DNA of 8,454 bases, taken from the NCBI GenBank assembly GCA_024278415.1, contig JAJRTI010000294.1, positions 1 to 8,454 on the forward strand. Reading direction: 5' to 3'. This stretch comes from Planctomycetota bacterium (GTDB taxonomy: Bacteria; Planctomycetota; Brocadiia; JAJRTI01). Below are positions 5,244-8,454 of the stretch, in pieces. Positions within the stretch are counted from its first letter, which is position 1, and each line of letters starts with the position of its first letter. The position numbers were made by a program, and so were the translations under genes. Below the pieces are notes generated by a model. That model ran no database searches and was not told where the DNA came from. It was given only the letters and a program-made list of their open reading frames with translations.

Positions 5244-7863
5244 GGGCAGGTTCGGGCTTGTCTCCTCCGCCGAGCGCTTGGTTGACCACCGCGTTCGCTT
5301 CCTCGACTGCGCGGTTGAACTGGTCGCGGAACGCGGCGTAGTAGAACTCGGTCTGGTAGTAGCACTTGGCCACCGAATCATCAATGAGGTAGAACTTTTT
5401 GGATCGCTCACCGCGCTGGCTTTTGGGGAACGACGGGAAGAGGAGATTCCGCCCGACCTTAAAACTGCTCAAGCGCAGCGCCTCGGTGGGGCTGTTGATC
5501 TTGATCAGCTCCTTCATGATCAGCGCGGTCTTCAAGCGCTCGATATCATCTTCGCTGCTGATTACGATCGCGTACTGATTGGGCGTATTCAACCCATGCA
5601 GCAGCTTCTCGACCTTCTGCTTGCGGTCTTTCTCATCCGTCCACGCCCCTAGGCTTTTGACCTCGACGCGGCCCACGGGCCGGCTGTACAGGTTGGTCCC
5701 TTCTGTGCGCTTGGAAACGTCGTACACAATCGTCAACACTTTCGAGGATCGGTTGATGCTTCTGGCAAAGAAGCCGGCCTCGATGGCGTCGAGTTCTTTG
5801 GCCAGGAAGCGGATCTCGAAGCCCGTGGACTTCGCCTCGTTTTCGTTGAAGAAGATAATCTGCCGCGCTTCGATCTTCTCCGGCAGTTCGAGGCGCTTGA
5901 TGATCTCGTAGAGTTGGCGGCGCACGAGCACGCCCTCGCCCGGCACGCGCTCGTGTGTGAACGCCGCGATCTTCGGGTTGTCCTCAAGGCTCGGGTCCAA
6001 TTCTATCGCCTTCTCGATGCGCTTCCGGATGCCTGTGAACACGTCGCTCTCGTACAGGAAACGCAAGTCAAACACGTCCTCGGTCCGGAGGCGATAGGAG
6101 CTGCGGAAGAGGCGGCTTCCCATGGTGTCGAAATCGTCCGAATCCTTGGGCACGATGTAGCTGAAGTTCGTGATGTTCTGCGGCACGATATGCGGCGTAA
6201 TCACGATGATGACTTCCGAACGCACGCTCCGAGATGTGCGGCTAGAGAACAACTTGCCCATCAACGGGATCCTGGAGATAAACGGCACGCGGTCCTCCAC
6301 CTCGTTCTTGTCCTTGGCCACCAGGCCGCCGATGATGAAGGGCGTGCCATTGGTGACGCGCGCCTGAGTCTGGACGATGCGTGTGTTGATGAAGGGCGCG
6401 AGTTCGATCTGTTTGCTGGTGTCGTTCGGATCGGCCGCGGTCAGCTTGTCCTCTGGATCCTCTGAACTCACGATCGCCTCGATCTGCATCGAGACCTCGC
6501 GGTCCTCCCGGCCGATGCGGGGCTTGATGTTGAGCACGATTCCAATGGGAAAGTACTCGATGTTCAGCGTGCTCGTGCGCGTAGTGATGACGTTGCTGAG
6601 GATGGGGATTTCCCGGCCCACGCGAATGCGCGCCTGGCGGTTGTTCAGCGCGAGTACAGAAGGTTTGGAGAGAATCTCTGCGGTTCCGTTGCGCAGCAAT
6701 GCCTTCAGCGTCGCCTTGAATGTCCTGACTTTGGGGCCACTGGCCGAGTCGTCAAAGGTGAAAGCCAGCGGGCGCCGCGTATTGCCATCGACGGTCTCGT
6801 CCTGGAACGTGAGATCGATCTTGCCGCCGGAACGCAACTCGACGCGGCTAAAGCCAAGGCCCAACTCCTTGAGACCGTTCTCCGAGACCTCGATCACCAT
6901 GCACTCGATGACAATCTGCTGGGCGGGCAGGTCGATCGTCTGCATGATGCAGTTCTTGAGCGCGTAGAGAGAGGCCATGTCCGCGGGGTCGTAGATCACG
7001 ACGAGACGCTGCTGCGGGTCGGCAACCGTGACTTCCGGCATTTCCCTGCCGCCGATGTCTGGGGTGACCGAGACGTTGAGCCGGCCCGTCGCCCTGCTTT
7101 TGGGCTTCTCCTTCAGCCACGTCTGCTCCGCGTCGATCAGTCGCGCCACCACCGGCAGGTTCACCTCCTTGGCCTGCACCGGGTCAAACAGCTTCGACAG
7201 CACCGTGCGGCCATCGGACGCGGTGCGGAACTTGGTCTCCTTGTACTCGATGACCGTATAGCCAAGCAGCTTGAGCATGGCCAATGCACGATCGACTTTG
7301 ATGTATCGGAGTTGAAGGGTCTCCATATCGAACCGCCGCAAGCCGAGCTTCTTCTGCTGGGCGACGAGGAGCTTGTCGCCCTCCGCGAGTTTGGCGAGGA
7401 GCTTGTCGTAGTCGGCCAGCGCCTCCTTCGCAGATCGGCCCCGCCCGGAAGCGGCCACGACAACGTGCACGCCCAAGCGCGTCAGGCCGCGCCATCCCAT
7501 CTCCAAGGTCTGCCGCCCCGCGCGGGTTGTCTTCTCGAAGAAGCGCCGTGTGGGCAAGTCCGTGCCCGATGCGAGCAGCCACTCCCCCCGATCGGCGGCG
7601 CCTTCCTTGTACCCGAACTCATACACGATCGCGAGCGCTGTCGACTCGACCAACTGCTTGGCCTCACCCAGCGAGAGGTTCGGGAACTTGAGCATCTTCA
7701 TGCTAGTGAAGTCCCGCACGGGCGGCGCGGCCTTTTTCGCGGGCGCCGGCGGGGCCGGCTTGGCGGCCGGCGCCGGCTTCTTCTGGGCAGCCGCGCCCAA
7801 CGTAGCGCCCGCAACGAAACAGACGGCAAGCTGAACGGAAACGAGCCATCGGACTGGCGACAT
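5236..7863 (-). CDS. Secretin (type II/III secretion or type IV pilus family) with long C-terminal extension
   Basis: Secretins form ring-shaped outer-membrane channels. This one has 875 residues. Residues 1-26 look like a signal peptide (cleavage near AAA-Q), followed by an Ala/Pro/Lys-rich linker at about 28-48. Residues 50-175 are unlike a standard N0 domain. About 178-207 (METLQLRYIKVDRALAMLKL) and 281-338 (ending VIECMVIEVSENGLKELGLGF) look like secretin N-domains before the channel. The channel domain is clear: RNGTAEILSKPSVLALNN (391-408), GIVLNIKPRI (441-450) and the signature at 503-560, including PFIIGGLVAKD, VPFISRIPLMGKLFSS and VIIVITPHIVP. About 315 residues follow where most secretins end or have a short pilotin-binding tail; I do not recognise them. 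No lipobox is seen. AGGAGG lies 8 nt before the ATG, and a good promoter lies about 95 bp upstream. No other secretion or pilus gene is in the window, so the system served is unknown. Confidence 0.9.
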   Translation of the reverse strand: MSPVRWLVSVQLAVCFVAGATLGAAAQKKPAPAAKPAPPAPAKKAAPPVRDFTSMKMLKFPNLSLGEAKQLVESTALAIVYEFGYKEGAADRGEWLLASGTDLPTRRFFEKTTRAGRQTLEMGWRGLTRLGVHVVVAASGRGRSAKEALADYDKLLAKLAEGDKLLVAQQKKLGLRRFDMETLQLRYIKVDRALAMLKLLGYTVIEYKETKFRTASDGRTVLSKLFDPVQAKEVNLPVVARLIDAEQTWLKEKPKSRATGRLNVSVTPDIGGREMPEVTVADPQQRLVVIYDPADMASLYALKNCIMQTIDLPAQQIVIECMVIEVSENGLKELGLGFSRVELRSGGKIDLTFQDETVDGNTRRPLAFTFDDSASGPKVRTFKATLKALLRNGTAEILSKPSVLALNNRQARIRVGREIPILSNVITTRTSTLNIEYFPIGIVLNIKPRIGREDREVSMQIEAIVSSEDPEDKLTAADPNDTSKQIELAPFINTRIVQTQARVTNGTPFIIGGLVAKDKNEVEDRVPFISRIPLMGKLFSSRTSRSVRSEVIIVITPHIVPQNITNFSYIVPKDSDDFDTMGSRLFRSSYRLRTEDVFDLRFLYESDVFTGIRKRIEKAIELDPSLEDNPKIAAFTHERVPGEGVLVRRQLYEIIKRLELPEKIEARQIIFFNENEAKSTGFEIRFLAKELDAIEAGFFARSINRSSKVLTIVYDVSKRTEGTNLYSRPVGRVEVKSLGAWTDEKDRKQKVEKLLHGLNTPNQYAIVISSEDDIERLKTALIMKELIKINSPTEALRLSSFKVGRNLLFPSFPKSQRGERSKKFYLIDDSVAKCYYQTEFYYAAFRDQFNRAVEEANAVVNQALGGGDKPEPAHE

Positions 7864-7871
7864 AGGGGGAT

Positions 7872-7877
7872 CCTCCT
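7872..7877 (-). promoter_or_regulatory. Strong Shine-Dalgarno for the secretin
   Basis: On the minus strand AGGAGG is separated by 8 nt from the ATG at 7861-7863. It is the best site for this frame and fixes the start. Confidence 0.8.
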
Positions 7878-7957
7878 GAGCCTATCAAGCACCGGCCGCC
7901 TGCCCACCAGTCATGCGTCGTCAGGGCGCCGCGAAGACACGGTTGGCGGTCGGCAAG

Positions 7958-7986
7958 ACTCTAAGTCATGGACAGCGGGTTGTCAA
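7958..7986 (-). promoter_or_regulatory. Sigma-70-type promoter for the secretin-nucleotidyltransferase operon
   Basis: On the minus strand a perfect -35 box TTGACA (7981-7986) is followed after exactly 17 nt by TAGAGT (7958-7963), four of six matches to TATAAT. Transcription would begin near 7951 and give a leader of about 88 nt carrying the AGGAGG site. Position, strand, spacing and lack of a gene upstream all agree; the start site itself is inferred. Confidence 0.65.
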
Positions 7987-8454
7987 GAAAACGGGGTCTT
8001 CGACGCTGGGTGTTCGATTTCGATTCGCGTTGTGCCTGCAAACACCCAGAACAAGCCAGGGCATCACGAGTGCGCCACAACAGGCAGGGACCAACCATGG
8101 CAGACGCGTGCCAAGCCACGATGCCAGGCCAGAAACACTCGCGCCTGTGGCCGCGGCGAGCCGCATCCTCAACGCTTCGTGGTCTCCTCGGAGACACACA
8201 CTGTGACTCTCTGGGTGACTACGGTTCGTCTTGGGAAATGCGCGGGGAAGAGGGGAGGATTCCCACGTATGTGCAAGTCATTGTTCTACTACCACTTACG
8301 CTCCCACCCAGACAGAACCAACGACGGCATGGGATTTGATCTACGGCCTCCGACATACACAGTCACCTTCATTTCTAATGCCACATTGCCGCTAACGTTG
8401 CGATCATGACCCACACCACTCGAACTCGATACGCTTGTGAAGTGAGCAAGCCCC
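7987..8454. other. Gene-poor region upstream of the secretin
   Basis: No convincing gene lies here. Apart from the inverted repeat at 8006-8049 it shows no recognised element. GC content falls towards the right edge: about 52% over 8281-8454 by hand count. One minus-strand frame is open from the window edge to a TAG at 8289-8291 (54 codons, no familiar motif) and could be the tail of a gene that starts outside; a plus-strand ATG at 8406 is open to the edge but has no ribosome binding site. Neither is strong enough to call. Confidence 0.55.
8006..8049. repeat. 9-bp perfect inverted repeat upstream of the secretin promoter
   Basis: CTGGGTGTT (8006-8014) and AACACCCAG (8041-8049) are perfect complements with a 26-nt loop. 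It lies 20 bp upstream of the -35 box. It could be an operator for the secretin operon, or a weak terminator for a minus-strand gene entering from the right: a GTTTTC run follows it on that strand about 14 nt downstream. Confidence 0.4.

Noticed and set aside
3999..5285. 428-codon plus-strand frame opposite the nucleotidyltransferase
   Set aside because: It is a His/Arg/Ala-rich antisense shadow. All conserved motifs are on the minus strand.
5244..5411. 56-residue N-terminal extension of the nucleotidyltransferase
   Set aside because: It is Ser/Thr/Arg-rich out-of-frame reading of the secretin gene. Family homology begins just after the ATG at 5243.
7919..7930. 12-mer CGTCAGGGCGCC shared with the direct repeats
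   Set aside because: The match does not extend on either side, and a GC-rich 12-mer can recur by chance.
7961..8199. Small minus-strand frames of about 77 codons, one with a hydrophobic stretch
   Set aside because: They overlap the promoter at 7958-7986, have no ribosome binding site, and show no family resemblance.
7312..8409. 365-codon plus-strand frame running through the secretin start into the upstream region
   Set aside because: Its first half is antisense to the secretin and it overlaps the secretin promoter. No domain is recognisable.
8406..8454. ATG at 8406 open to the window edge on the plus strand
   Set aside because: Only 16 codons are visible, with no Shine-Dalgarno or promoter.

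Overview
This 8.45-kb window looks like chromosomal DNA from a GC-rich, didermal bacterium. The secretin gene implies an outer membrane, and strong Shine-Dalgarno sites precede several genes. The mix of a tandem nitrilase-fold protein, an unusually long secretin and short dispersed non-coding repeats recalls Planctomycetes-like or other little-cultured environmental phyla. That placement is a guess; no marker gene here fixes it.

Layout: (1) positions 3-122 hold the last 39 codons of a plus-strand gene of unknown function. (2) After a spacer of about 170 bp comes a plus-strand pair: a cation diffusion facilitator (CDF) metal exporter with two C-terminal cytosolic domains (293-1510), then a 576-residue protein with two nitrilase-fold domains (1579-3309; an alternative start at 1507 would overlap the CDF stop). 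The first nitrilase domain has lost its catalytic Cys and Glu; the second keeps both. (3) A 620-bp convergent intergenic region (3310-3929) has no gene. It holds a pair of ~134-bp direct repeats, 284 bp apart, the first copy lying inside 25-bp terminal inverted repeats. (4) A minus-strand pair follows: an 875-residue secretin with a ~315-residue C-terminal extension (7863 down to 5236), overlapping by 8 nt a class II tRNA nucleotidyltransferase/poly(A) polymerase with an HD domain (5243 down to 3930). (5) Upstream of the secretin lie a near-consensus sigma-70-type promoter (7958-7986), an inverted repeat (8006-8049) and about 450 bp of lower-GC DNA with no convincing gene.

Functionally, the plus-strand pair joins divalent-metal export to a probable amide/nitrile-type hydrolase or pseudo-hydrolase; no direct biochemical link is visible. 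The minus-strand pair joins an outer-membrane channel to a tRNA 3'-end enzyme, probably sharing a transcript rather than a pathway. I found no defence system, CRISPR array, tRNA, rRNA or transposase. The points most worth following are the half-dead tandem nitrilase and its disputed start, the double C-terminal domain of the CDF protein, the extended secretin coupled to the nucleotidyltransferase, and the MITE-like repeats.
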